DNA of 64,000 nucleotides, from NCBI GenBank assembly GCA_024500155.1, contig CM044877.1, positions 72,806,001-72,870,000 of the forward strand, in the 5' to 3' direction. Below the pieces are notes generated by a model that did not search any database, was not told the DNA's origin, and saw only the letters and a list, made by a program, of their open reading frames with translations. The stretch's first letter is position 1. Each line of letters begins with the position of its first letter. Shown here piece after piece: positions 20,383 to 31,382 of this stretch. The DNA is from Chenopodium formosanum. Its lineage: Eukaryota > Streptophyta > Magnoliopsida > Caryophyllales > Amaranthaceae. Position numbers and translations under genes: made by a program.

Positions 20383-21309
20383 AAACTGAAATTATTATAA
20401 AGGATAAAATCAGTAATATAATTCTATTAAAAAAATCAGAAATATAATTCTATTAAAAAAGAATCAGAAATAAAATTAACTTAGAATTGTAATGTACTAA
20501 AAAGCAAGAGTTGATAATACGTGCTAATTATGTAGCTTAGAATTGTAATGTGCAAGCCCCAATCATTCGCTCACTCACTGTAACGCTTCATACATTATAA
20601 AAATGAACAAAACAAACTATTGCTGAGGCTAAACAGATGCAATCACGCTAATGAATAAGCTGCTTTACTTCACAGTTACTTCACATACAAATTCCCATTA
20701 TCATTGCTAAGTTCTTCTATAGTTGATAAACTGACATTGTGCAACCAAATTGGCAGCAAAAACATGCACAAATAGCCCACGAAATTTAGAATTTCATCAA
20801 CTGACATACAAATAAACCCACAACTCCACAAGGCCACGAATTGAATCAACATCACAAATAAACCCACTAATTTCGTCAACAACACAAATAAACCCACGAA
20901 TTTCATCAACTGAAATGCAAACTTGTACAAATTCATCACAAACAAATCTGAACTACTACTTTAGTTTATTTGCTCATATAAAGTAAACAAGTAAACAACA
21001 AAGAAACTAAAAAGAGGAGGGAATACGGGACTTACAGCAATGAAGGGAGATCGCCGCCGATTTAACAGAACTGATCGGAGATCGCCGCCGATCTGATGGA
21101 GTCGTGGTTCGTGGAGAGTAGGCTGAGTGGTGGCTGGTGGAGATTGCCAGATTGGAGAAGGAATCTAGAGAGAGAAAATTAGGGTTTTTTTTTTGTGGGT
21201 TGATTTCAGTTTCTAATATGGGCCGAAATTTGTGAGTGACTTTGTGAGTCTTGTACAGCTGTACACTTGTACTCTTGTATTAGGAATTTTATTTTTTAAA
21301 AAAAATAAA
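20383..21309. other. hAT 5' untranslated and promoter region
   Basis: About 900 bp between the transposase ATG and the right subterminal repeats. It holds a duplicated GATCGCCGCCGAT segment (21049-21095) and a repeated stretch coding nothing, with AAATAAACCCAC-type units (20808-20910). The minus-strand frame at 20676-20945 is a product of these repeats. Confidence 0.5.
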
Positions 21310-21447
21310 TTTCTAAAACGGGTCTACGGATCCGGGTCCGGGTCTGGTAGTTAGACCCGGACCCAGATTCGTTTTTTCCAGCTGGACCCGAATCCGTCGG
21401 GTCCAAAATTTGAGGACCCAGATCCGGGTCGGGTCCAGATCCACTGC
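21310..21447. repeat. Right subterminal GGATCC-rich repeats of the hAT element
   Basis: The same motif set as at the left end (GGGTCC, GGATCC, GACCCGGA), in opposite overall orientation, abutting the right inverted repeat. Confidence 0.75.
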
Positions 21448-21715
21448 CATCCCTAGGTACCACTGAATCCTCATTGGTACTATTTATGCAAAAATTTTGT
21501 ACAACTGAATGCATATATAATGCCATTATGTGTATGTATAGTATTACTGTATATTCAGTGGTACCATTTGATCATCCAATGATACCAGAATATGCATTCA
21601 TTTGTACATATGTATAATTACATGAATACTCCTTGTTATGCATTTGTAAATGCCTAACTTTCCTCAACTTCTAGTTCCTCAACAATCATATCAAGCTCAA
21701 CCACTTACACAGTTA

Positions 21716-22015
21716 CACTATTAGAAATATGTCTTTTTTAAAGGAACCCTTTCGACGCACACAAAGTTCTGTTGAAAAATTCCAAATTTCGAACGGAATT
21801 TAATTTGTTAATGTTCTGACATAAATTCCTTTTTATCCGTTGGAAAATTTCAAACGAAATTTTTTCTGTCGGAAATTACTACTTTTGACGGAAATTTTTT
21901 CTGTCACAAATTACTATTTTCGACGAAATTTTCTCTTGAAACTAAATCTCCATTGAAAAATTTCGTTGGAAGTAGGAATTTTCGACAAAAAAAATCCGTT
22001 GAAAATTGTCGATTT
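21716..22015 (+). mobile_element. CACTA (En/Spm-type) transposon left terminus
   Basis: CACTATTAGAAAT at 21716 matches the CACTACAAGAAA-type terminus of CACTA elements. It is followed by clustered subterminal motifs of the type TTTCGACGGAAATT in both orientations (about 21748-22015). No matching right end with the same subterminal motif was found and no transposase is seen, so this looks like a fragment. Confidence 0.55.
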
Positions 22016-23173
22016 AAAAAAAAGGTGTTGAGCTCTCGTTTATTCAAAATAGAAAAAGACAAAAGAAGAAAGAGAACAATGGAGAGAGAAAGAGAGAGAA
22101 AGAAAAACGGATTCCGTCACCACCGCCACCGCTGGTTCACCGTTATCCCTTATGGGTCGTTGGCCGCCACTTAGTATGTTTCTTGTACTTTTGTTTTTTA
22201 TTTTAGTTCCACTAAACCCTATCCACCTCCACTGTGTCCAACCTCCATCCTCCTCCCTCGTCACGTCCAAAACCATCAACACCTTGTAGCCACCATTGTT
22301 ATGCAACCTTGGTTTGCCTCTCCCTCTTTTTTTATTTTAAGGAAATTTTGACTTTTAGTACCTTAAGAAAAATAGCCTTTGCTGACTTTTAGTACCCATA
22401 TAAAATTTAATTTTATTTTGGTACCTATTAAATTCTAAAAATATAGCTTTTGGTACCTCCGTCTAACTTCTGTCATGGTTTCCGTTAATGGGTCCCAGCC
22501 AACGTCCTACCACCTTCTAGCCACCCTTCCTCTAGAGGATCCTCACCTACCTACACTGCCAGCCCAATCCCCTCTTTCCATGCCAGCTGTCGGCGACCCC
22601 GAACCAGCCTTGTTTATTTTTTTAAAAAAAATAGATGTTGCATCAACCAGGCATGCAACAAAGACTGCCGGCCTGTCGTGGCCGCAACCAGGCGCGTAGC
22701 CAAATCACCACAGCAGCCTGCCGCCACGGCCAGGTAGAAGTTCGGTTGTTGCGTCTAGGCACGCAACTCAACCACCATGGAAAACGCTGACGATTCTTGT
22801 ACAACCCGGTTGAATGGGCTACAGCCGGCCAATGATTCTTGCACACTTCAGTTGCCACCATTACCACTCGCAACTCCCTTAATTCACCTCCCCTAGTCCC
22901 AAAAAAGCCCCAAACACTCATCCCCCACCATAAAAAACCCTAGCCGTTAGGGTTCGGGGTAGGGGAAGGAGTAATTCAAAATTATGGGAGTGTCGGAAGG
23001 GTTTTTGTGGTGGTTGCATGGGAGGGTCGGAGGGGGTTTCGAGAAAGCTAAGGGGAAACATCGACGTTAGGCTGGGAGGCGCGGAGGGCCGGGGAGGAAA
23101 GAATGGTTGTCTGCTGCTGACGCTAGTGGTGGAGCTGCGTGAGGACATAAGGTGGTGGTTAGTGCGGTGCGTT
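22016..23173. other. Unassigned, partly GC-rich DNA
   Basis: Short proline/histidine-rich frames on both strands occur but none has family features. A tandem repeat around TTTTAGTACC/TTTTGGTACC lies at 22345-22460. This may be the interior of the CACTA element or older element debris; nothing is recognisable. Confidence 0.4.
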
Positions 23174-24133
23174 TGATAGGATAAAGTCAAATCACGAAAT
23201 CAAATGTAATTTCTAAGTCTTTTCTTACTAAAAACAGATAGGGTAGTAGGGTCCAATCCAAAGGGAAACAACGTTCTTTTATTCTTAATAAATTAATATA
23301 ATTTAATCTATCAAGTAAGTTGTGATTTTATATTAATTATGCAAAAAGGAATAATTAAACTAACGCAATCAAAAATTATATAAGAATATCAATAAACTAA
23401 AGCCTAGGCATCGGTTCACCAATAAATAATGCTCCTAAACAAAGGACAACAATCAATTATCAATGCATAAATCAACCAGATTATAAAGGGCTTGCTACGT
23501 ATTACGATCACAAATTAATCTAGCGGTATTAAATCACATCTCTTGAATCTTTACTTAAGCATAATAAATTGACTTTCCTATTAAAACTAAGCCTAAACAT
23601 CAATTCTCATATATCCAATCTCGAATCAATATGCATAACTTATACAATTAAACCAGGCCTAAATCTGATTGCATAACTTAATTCAATCAATAGAAAATTA
23701 ATCTAAAACATTAACAATCAACAACAATAAATCATCCATTAATATTGTTTACGGATCCCTAAGAACAATAGAAATAAACTACTCACACACATTAAATCTA
23801 AACTAAGCAAAGCAACTAAACAAGACATAATTAATCAAGGCAATAAAATTACTATAAATAAAGAAAAGAATTGTTACCAAAATAAACAAAAATTATGGAT
23901 TACATAAGCTAAGATCTTGAGAGAACAAATAGCTAAGAAATAAAGCTTGAACTCTAAAATCTGGAAATTAACTAATGTATGACGTCCTAATCTCGCTTAA
24001 AAATAGAGTATTTATTCTAAACGAAGAAAATCCTAGAATAAACAAAGTAAGAAATGAACTCTAATCTATGAAGAAACACGCACACAACAAGGCACTTCAC
24101 ATATTAAACTCACTATATAAAATAGACATATCA
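23174..24133 (-). mobile_element. Gypsy-type 3' LTR with polypurine tract (family C, copy 1)
   Basis: The 960-bp segment has TGATAGG at one end and ATATCA at the other, so the minus strand reads TGATATGTC...CCTATCA. Right next to it the minus strand carries CCGGGGGAGTT (24134-24144), a polypurine tract, so this is the 3' LTR of a minus-strand element. A diverged copy in the same orientation is at 63234-64000. Both share GGTTCACCAATAAATAAT and GGGCTT-CTACGTATTA segments. Confidence 0.7.
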
Positions 24134-24282
24134 AACTCCCCCGGTCCTATCCAAATCTTTGCTTATCCCGAAGTAAATATCTCATCAATAAACAGAAAAA
24201 ACATACTTCACCCGAAAAAATCATTTAAGAACAAGTAGCTTCTAGTGGAAAAAAACATTTTTTGCAACGCGCCTAAAACCTA

Positions 24283-24540
24283 CTTCCTCATTCCTTTTTA
24301 CTTGACCCGCTTTGACTTTTACACTATTTACCAATACACATTTTACTGTCTTTTGTGAATTATATGTAAGGAAAAAACATGTTCATGTGAGATCTTGTTA
24401 GAATCGTCTAAATAAGTGCTATCACATTGTATAACTTTTATAATTTTTAATTAGTGAGAAATAAAAGTTATTGATGATTAAAGTTGTGCATTGGCAAGCG
24501 TGATAAAAGAAACAAGTCAAGTAAAAAAGAACGGAGGAAG
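24283..24540. mobile_element. Stowaway MITE (258 bp)
   Basis: The ends CTTCCTCATTCCTTTTTACT and (reverse complement) CTTCCTCCGTTCTTTTTTAC form an inverted repeat of about 25 bp. The element is flanked by TA on both sides, as for Tc1/mariner-derived Stowaway elements. It is non-coding. Confidence 0.85.
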
Positions 24541-24544
24541 TATT

Positions 24545-24711
24545 ATTTTTAGCATTTTGAAGCGTTGCATATGTGGCTGACGCAATAAATCCATATTATT
24601 TGCAGCATACAGAAAACACTGCAAAAAAAAATAAAAAATAAAAAATAAAATAAAATAAAAAATTGCAGCATGCTAAAAACGCTGCAAAAAAAAATATTAT
24701 TTGCAATAGTG
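24545..24711. repeat. GCAGC...GCTGC motifs with CACTA-like terminus
   Basis: The motifs TTTGCAGCATACAGAAAACACTGCA-like and TTGCAGCATGCTAAAAACGC recur, and the right edge reads ATTTGCAATAGTG (reverse complement CACTATTGCAAAT). A mirrored TTTTTTGCAACGCGCC lies at 24261, left of the Stowaway element. It could be a small CACTA-related element into which the Stowaway inserted; the left terminus is unclear. Confidence 0.35.
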
Positions 24712-25254
24712 CAACAGCTGGACTTTTGCACTATTCATCATGCTTGTTTGACCATGAATTATAATTTATACGTAAAGTAAAATATAGTCATGTAAGGTGT
24801 TGTTAGATTCGTCTTGTAAAATACTTTCACAATATCTACTTTTTAGAATTTATACACTTAAATAATAATAGATATTTAACATATAAAATGTGCTTTAGGA
24901 TGCATAATTCATCCTTTTGTTGCAATATTTGTGGAACAGAGGAAGTATTATCTAAGTTAACAAGGGCATGGCTTAATTAGCTGAAGCACAGCTGAATGTG
25001 ATATCTAGGATGAAGTTGTAGTACCTTTTTCAGTATACCACTTAGGAAGAAGTCGTTCCCCTCCACTTCCAATATAGGTATGCATGGAACCGAGGAAGTG
25101 TAGCAATACCTGTAAAACCCAATTCAATTTGTCAATAGAATATCCAGAAAATTTGAAACAAATGTCATATAACGAAGTAAATCCATTGATCAAACTTAGC
25201 TTGTTGCAGGTAGTGCAAAATCAGATTGTTTAATAGATTCATCAAAGTGTCAAT
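24712..25254. other. Intergenic DNA without recognisable genes
   Basis: Nothing convincing is seen. It lies just upstream of the decayed gypsy element and could include a very degenerate LTR. Confidence 0.4.
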
Positions 25255-25328
25255 GTGGTTGATGTTTAGTCATCCACATCAGTCATTTTATTATGAAATG
25301 ACCGAAGTGGGTGACTAAACATCAGCCA
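25255..25328. repeat. Short inverted repeat (hairpin, 36-bp arms)
   Basis: The arm 25255-25290 (GTGGTTGATGTTTAGTCATC...) pairs with 25293-25328 (...GTGACTAAACATCAGCCAC) with about five mismatches and a 2-nt loop. It could be a tiny MITE or a foldback transcript source. Confidence 0.7.
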
Positions 25329-25411
25329 CATAATAACCAATAACAATCGCATCAAAAGACCTTGGAAAATTAAAACAATGAGTTAAAACTGAAAATATTC
25401 CTCAACTCTCC

Positions 25412-26700
25412 TTGATCTCATCCGACGAATCTGATGGAGAGGATAACAAGATTAAGAAGCCTGAAAAAGAGTCAAATAGAGACGCTAACCCTATGGATGA
25501 GAAAGTAACATTCATTGAGGCCTGGAACCAGAAAATGATGAAGCTCTTCACCTGGATACTAGGTGCGCCAAAACCTATAGCCTATGAATTCCCTGATGGA
25601 TTTGTTGAATCCCCATTCATGGAAGAGATTGCTCGAGTTAGAATTCCCCAAAGCTGAATATCCTAGTCTTCTTTAAGTTGTACGATGGAACTACTAACCC
25701 TTAAGATTATGTGGCTCAATACAAGAAAAAGATGTCGCAACTATCAATTCCATGGGAGCTTATTGAGCCAACTATTTGCAAGTCCTTTGGAGCTACTTTA
25801 TCTAGACCTGCACTCTAATGAATAATTAACCTGAAGCTTAGATCTATTAGCAGCTTCTCTAGCTTGGTGAATAAGTTCTACCAGCAGTTTGCAACCAGCA
25901 GAGAGTTGGAGAAACAAAGCAGTGACTAGTACTGAGTCATCTAAAGATAGAATGAGACGACCAAGCAATATATGAACAGGCTTAATAGAGAGATGGTCAA
26001 CATAAAAACTGCGATAATTTAACTGCCATAGAAGCATTATGCAAAGTCTCAACTATGAATCCAGGTTGTATTATGAGTTGACAAGATATCCTTATGCCTC
26101 ATTTGAAGAAGTCAGTATCAGAGCAATGGCGAAGTTTGTGTAGAAAAATATGAGCAAGCAAGAGGTCACCAATTGGGTATTCCAGAAATAAATATTCTAA
26201 GCCCTGACATAACACTAGCGTGACAATCCAAGGCGCAACAAGGCCAACAACGTAAGTATTGTGTTAGATTCAAAGATAGGTGAAGGCTCCTAGTAGGCCA
26301 GAACCAGAAGATCATCTTGACATACAATTATACGAATTCAATATAGATGTAGGAGGAGTAGTTTATGCTCTCAAGGACATCGGATAACCGGTAAGGTGGC
26401 CTAGAAAGAGTGACAAACCAGACCACCAAAAGGATAATACTAGATGGTGTGAGTATCATGGGGACCACGGTCATAGGTTCGATGAATGCAATGGGTTAAA
26501 AAGAGAAGTAGCTTGGTTGCTCAAGAAGGGATACCTGAAAGATATCCTAAAATGAAAGGGAAGACATCTAAAGTCAAAATGGAAGCCTTACCTAGTCTGT
26601 CTCCCCCTAGTGTCGTAATCAATGCCATAGTAGGAGGATCAAGCATAAGTGGTATGACCTATTCCAATGCAAAGAATATAACAAAGGTTGGCACGTGAGC
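25412..26700 (+). pseudogene. Tat gag remnant
   Basis: An open piece at 25412-25657 holds an acidic start and PIAYEFPDGFVESPFMEEIARV-like gag sequence. The frame is then broken by stops and shifts. Near 26440-26560 a CEYH-GDHGHR-like segment (CEYHGDHGHRFDECNGLKRE) marks the gag C-terminal zinc-knuckle-like region. Integrity is lost throughout. Confidence 0.7.
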
Positions 26701-26779
26701 TTCCATTATCCCTCAAAACTATCCCAATAAAGAAGAAAAGGTGTTAGAAGAAATGAACATAATGTTCGATGAAAGCAGA

Positions 26780-27130
26780 TTCAATGAGCCAAGGCATCAT
26801 GATTATTTGGTTATCAAGCTGGAATTAGATAGTCAAATATCACCAAGAGATCTACAGTTCTTGTTGGGTTTAGTGGTGAAACCATGAATACCCTTGGAGA
26901 AATTCAGCTGTCGACCTAAGCTTAATGAGCATGATGCATAAGTTCTATGTGATTTATTGCAAGACTACATATAATGTGATAGTTGGAACCCCGCGGATCC
27001 ATAAGATAAAAGACATCCCATCAACCTATCATCAGCTATTGAAGTTTCCAAGTCCATGGGGGGTAATAATGGTAAAAGGAGATAGAAAGCAAGCCAGAGA
27101 ATGCTACTAGAATGCCATGAAGCCTCATGG
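26780..27130 (+). pseudogene. Tat aspartic protease remnant
   Basis: The open piece 26925-27110 contains the C-terminal protease signature of the lineage (YNVIVGTPRIHKIKDIPSTY, followed by HQLLKFPSPWG and KGDRKQARECY). The upstream part with the active Asp is disrupted by stops. Confidence 0.75.
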
Positions 27131-27182
27131 TCCCTCAATCTAGCAAGTACAGCGGAATCCAGCACCTGAACGTCCAGACAAG

Positions 27183-28060
27183 ATGCAATTAGATGAAGTA
27201 GTGCTGGATGAATCCAAGCCAGATCAAATAATGAAGATTGGAGCAGCGCTACCTGCACATCAGAGAGAGGCCATCATCAAGTGCTTAAATAAAAATTCAG
27301 ATTGCTTTGCTTGGTCTCACCGAGACATGGATGAAAAGAATCAACCCAGAAATCATCACTCACAAGTTCAATGTAGATCCCAACAGGAAGCCAGTGAAAT
27401 AGAAAGAAAGAAAATTCACACCACAGCGAAATCAGATTATAAATGAAGAAGTGCAGAAACTACTAAATACAGGAAAGATAAGAAAAGTCAAGTATCCAAA
27501 TTGGCTAGCTAACGTGGTCATCGTTAGTAAAAAGTATGGAACCTAAAGAGTTGGCATCAACTTCACAGATTCAAATAAAGCATGCCTCAAGGACGCATTC
27601 CCCCTACTTCATATTAATTCAAGCGAGAGCGGGCTATAGCTTGAATTGGCTCGTGCACACACACATGAAACTTATGGTAGATGCTACAGCTAGGCATGAG
27701 TTGCTCACATTCTTGGACCCGTATTCAGTATACAAACAGATCCTAATGCATCTAGATGATCAAGAGAAGACCGCCTTCATGACAGATAAAGGAATCTACT
27801 ATAACAAGGTGATGTCATTTGGGTTGAAGAATGATGGTTCCACTTCTCAGAGATTATTCAACAAGATGGTTAAAGACCAGTTGGGGGACACTAAGGAAGT
27901 CTACATCAACGACATATTGGTGAAGTCCAAGAAAGCAGCTGATCATGTAGACCACCTGAATGAGGCTTTTAGGGTACTAAGAAGATATGAGATAAAGCTG
28001 AATCTATCTAAGTGCTCATTTGGAGTATTTGCGGGTAAGTTCCTGGGCTACTAACTCACA
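27183..28060 (+). pseudogene. Tat reverse transcriptase remnant
   Basis: The first piece (27183-27320) has SDCFAWSHRDM. The second (27536-28054) has the palm (DPYSVYKQILMHLDDQEKTA, MSFGLKNDGST) and the thumb start (LNLSKCSFGVFAGKFLGY). The catalytic box reads YINDILVKS, with Asn in place of the first Asp of the usual Y-x-D-D. That single change should destroy polymerase activity. A frame break separates the two pieces. Confidence 0.85.
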
Positions 28061-29100
28061 GAGGAATCGAAGCTAGCCCATACTAGGTACGTGCTATTAT
28101 TTATTAATCTTCAATCACCTAGAAATTGACAGGTAGAGTAGCTGAATTAAATAGGTTCATCTCGAGGTCATCATATTAATGTCATTTGTTTTACAATGCC
28201 TTAATGAAAAATAAAGGTTTTGATTAGACTGATGACCATGAGAAGGCCCTACAAGACTTGAAACCCTATTTAATGTCGCCCCTCTATTTTCTAAACTTGC
28301 TGAAGGAGAGCTTTACATCTTTATCTTGCAGTTAGTACCTAAGTTGTGAGAAAAGATAAAAGTCAGCAGTTACCTGTTTATTATGTTAGTAAAACTCTCC
28401 TTTGTGCTGAAACCATATATTCTTCACTTGAAAAACTGGTATTAGGACTAATAGTAGCTCCTAAGAAATTGCATCGTTATTGTGAAACTCACCCAACAAT
28501 GGTGAAAACTACTATCCTATCAAGGCTATGCTACGCAGACCAAAATTGACAGGTCGAATAAGCATATGGATAATCGAACTGAGCAGCTTCGACATCAAAT
28601 ATGAGCCAAGAACAACAATAAAGTCACAAGCCCTAGCCGAGTTTGTGGTTGACTTGATCCTTGACTTGGAGAAGCAAACAGAGCAAGAAGTAAAGTAGGT
28701 TACCCAAGTTACAAATCCAGGAACCTAGAGTATGTATGTAGATGGATCATCTAACTTTCGAGACGCAGCTGTAGTGTTGAAGTCGCCATAGGGGGATATG
28801 ATGGTAAAATTTATTTGTTGTGAATTCAAAGCTACTAACAATGAAGTAAAATATAAGGCTTTGATTGCAAGAATGAACCTAGCAAAAGATCTCGAAGCTT
28901 CCAGGTGGCAAGTGTTCTTTGATTCTTTCCTAGTTGAAAGTCAGATGAATGGCAAATTCGTAGCTAAAGATTCCAAGATTATTCTACACCGAGACTTAGC
29001 CAAATCCTTAATAGCCTGATTCATTACTTTCTTTATTAAACAAATACCTAGAGACTATAATACACAAGCAGACGCCCTAGCCAACATGGGATCAGCTGTA
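28061..29100 (+). pseudogene. Tat RNase H and additional RNase-H-like domain remnants
   Basis: 28346-28549 holds the RNase H piece (QQLPVYYVSKTLLCAETIYS, then LEKLVLGLIVAPKKLHRY). 28735-29020 holds the second domain (YVDGSSNFRDAAVVL, CCEFKATNNEVKYKALIA). Several in-frame stops interrupt both. Confidence 0.75.
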
Positions 29101-29439
29101 TAGAAATCCAAATTCTCCTCTATTCCCTTAATCCACCTACTAGCACCTGCCATCAACACAGAAATACATATGCCAAAACCTATCATCTCGAATTTTGCTA
29201 AACCCGAACCTAGTAGTTCAAGCACCACTAAGCCTATTCAGTCCAAACTTGTCAAAGATTAACCTATTGAACCTAACACTGTTGCCTCCATAGTAAACCA
29301 AATTAGTGGGATTTAATCTATATTTAATTACCTATAGCATAATACCCTACCTGAAAACAAGGCTGAAGCAAGAACACTCATATTCAAAGATTCCAAGTAC
29401 GTGATCATCTAAGGTGTCTTGTTCAAAAATTCAACTAGG

Positions 29440-30420
29440 GACGTTCTACAACATAGGATTGAATAAGATAGATGCAAGCGGAAACTTAAAGATTTTCACG
29501 ATAGTGAATACGGAGCCCATTTAGGTGGAAGAACTCTACCTAACAGAATTATTAACCTACGATTACTAGTGGCCAACACTACGCATTGACGTACACAAGT
29601 ATGTAAGTAAGTATGAAAGATGTCAACGTCACTCAGGTATCACTCATAAATCCTGTGGAACCTTTACATCCTACTTTGACCCCATGACTTTTCATGAGAT
29701 AGGGCATGTACATGATTGGAAAATTGCCACCTACCCCTAGTCAAAAGGTTAATACGTTAGCTCTAACAATTACTTTTCTAAGTGAATAGAAGTAGAGAGT
29801 CGTATCAAAAGGTGAAAGACAAAGAAGTAATCAACTTCATCTAGACCAACATAATCTTGATCTGTAGGTTCGGTCTGCCATCTAAAATGTTTGCAACGAT
29901 GGTTTTCACTTCATAAGTGCCCCAATCTATGATAAATGGAACATCACTCTCATTACTTTAACACCCAGACATCCGCAAGCAAATGGAAAAGCTAAATCTC
30001 CTAGCAACAAAGTAATAATTGGTTCTTTGAAGGAATAGCTGAAAGCAAAGAAAGGAAAGTGGGCAGAAGAGTTTCCTAGGATCCTATAGGCTAACAGAAT
30101 CACACCAAGGATAGCTACAAGTCAAACCTCGTTCTCTCTGGTGTATGGATGCGAAGTAGTACTACTTGTAGATGTCACAACTCCAATAGCCAAATATGGT
30201 CTGCTAACCCACAACGAAACAACGAAGAGGTTTCACATGACCTAGACGTAATTGAAAAACGAAGAGACTTAGCATACATAAGGATGGCTACCTATCAGAA
30301 AATGGTGGCAACAAGATTCAACAAGAATGCAAGATTAAAGATGTTCAAAGTAGGAGAAAAGGTTCTATGAAAAGTATTTCAAAATACCATAGAGCTCAAC
30401 GCCGGTAAGTTGGGGGCAAC
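29440..30420 (+). pseudogene. Tat integrase remnant
   Basis: Fragments of the HHCC and core region are scattered at 29440-29990 with stops in every frame. The C-terminal part is clear at 30230-30420 (ERRDLAYIRMATYQKMVATRF, then FKVGEKVL, stop, KVFQNT and NAGKLG). A TGA stands at the conserved Arg/Trp position after KVL. Confidence 0.7.
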
Positions 30421-31382
30421 CTAGGAAGGTCCATACTTAGGAAGGCCCAATTTTCTTTGTGTGACCTTAATTAACTTACTCATGTATATCATTTTATTAG
30501 GTTATGACGTTAGATTTAAGAGGAAAAAAAGACTTTTGAGATTAATTCATTCTTCTTAGGGTTTAAGAGAGAATTAAGAGAGGTGCGAGCTTTCACCAGA
30601 GATTGAGAGCTTGTAATCATAATCATCAAGTTACTCCATAGTGGATAGGTGGGTTTCCTCCTAACATTCGGGTTTCCCACGGTAAGTTCTTTCTTGTCCT
30701 TTGTTTTACTTTGTTTCGTTCTTCGATTATTGTTAATTGTAGTTAATCATAAACATGCTAGCACATTCGTAATCCAACACAAACATATAACTCTGGGAAC
30801 CTAGCGACCTTCTTTAGTTCCTTCAAATCAGCCTCTGTTATCCTATTGGGCTTATCCTTGCTCGTTTGCCTTTCCTATCTTACTCCAATTCTCTCTCAAG
30901 TTCCTAGTTAAACATCTATGCCATTTTTTCTTAGTTACTTGCTTAACTTTGACCATAATCGAACTAAATTTTTCAAGAAAAAACAACAAAAGTAATGAAA
31001 TTAAAAGTACAGAGGAAATAATAGTATACTAGGGTACAACGAATTTGTAAAGCTTGACTCCACTACTGCGAAATCCTAGTTTAAATTGCGCTTTGCAAAA
31101 GTAGATTTGATTCCCCAATTTTTGTAGCAAACCCTAGATCTTCTGTTTTGAAATTGGTTTGAAGTTTCTGACTTAAGAAGACTCTAGACATCTATTTATA
31201 AGCATGAATTTAATGGGCTTCAACGGAAAAGAACTATCTTTTCAAAGCGTCTTTATTTTAATAGATCTAAAGCTTAGAATTATCTTTTGAAATTTTTATC
31301 TTTTCATTAGTTTCCGAGTTTATTTTTTTTGAATTAATAATTAAGCTTGTCTCGTAGATGTATCTAGAACATCTAAGAGTTA
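30421..31382. other. Probable retrotransposon debris, no gene
   Basis: GATAGGTGGGTTTCCTCCTAAC and GGGTTTCCCACGGTAAGTTC at 30646-30690 resemble the R/U5 part of a copia-type LTR, but no boundaries can be fixed. The rest is AT-rich without features. Confidence 0.3.

Larger units (their letters stand above)
17477..21455 (-). mobile_element. Full-length hAT transposon (3,979 bp)
   Basis: Ends TAGGGATGACAATGG and (reverse complement of the right end) TAGGGATGGCAGTGG are hAT-type inverted repeats. They are flanked by the perfect 8-bp target duplication GGTACCAC (17469-17476 and 21456-21463). Both subterminal regions are crowded with GGATCC/GGGTCC-type motifs. A transposase gene with all expected domains lies inside on the minus strand. 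Terminal repeats, target duplication and open frame together suggest a young, possibly mobile copy. Confidence 0.95.
25398..30420 (+). mobile_element. Decayed Tat-lineage Ty3/gypsy retrotransposon (internal region)
   Basis: Remnants of gag, protease, RT, RNase H, a second RNase-H-like domain and integrase occur in the canonical gypsy order. Many TAA/TAG/TGA stops stand where related proteins have Gln, Trp or Arg, the pattern expected from C-to-T decay of methylated DNA. The extra RNase-H domain (FKATNNEVKYKALIARMNLA) is characteristic of the Tat lineage. I could not define LTRs. Confidence 0.85.

Noticed and set aside
22040..23190. Several 70-90-residue frames on both strands in the GC-richer stretch
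   Set aside because: No family features, overlapping in all frames, consistent with chance in GC-rich DNA.
21716..24711. A complete CACTA element from 21716 to 24711
   Set aside because: Outer words CACTATT match, but subterminal motifs at the two ends differ, the 3-bp flanks (TTA and CAA) do not match, and a separate gypsy LTR lies between.
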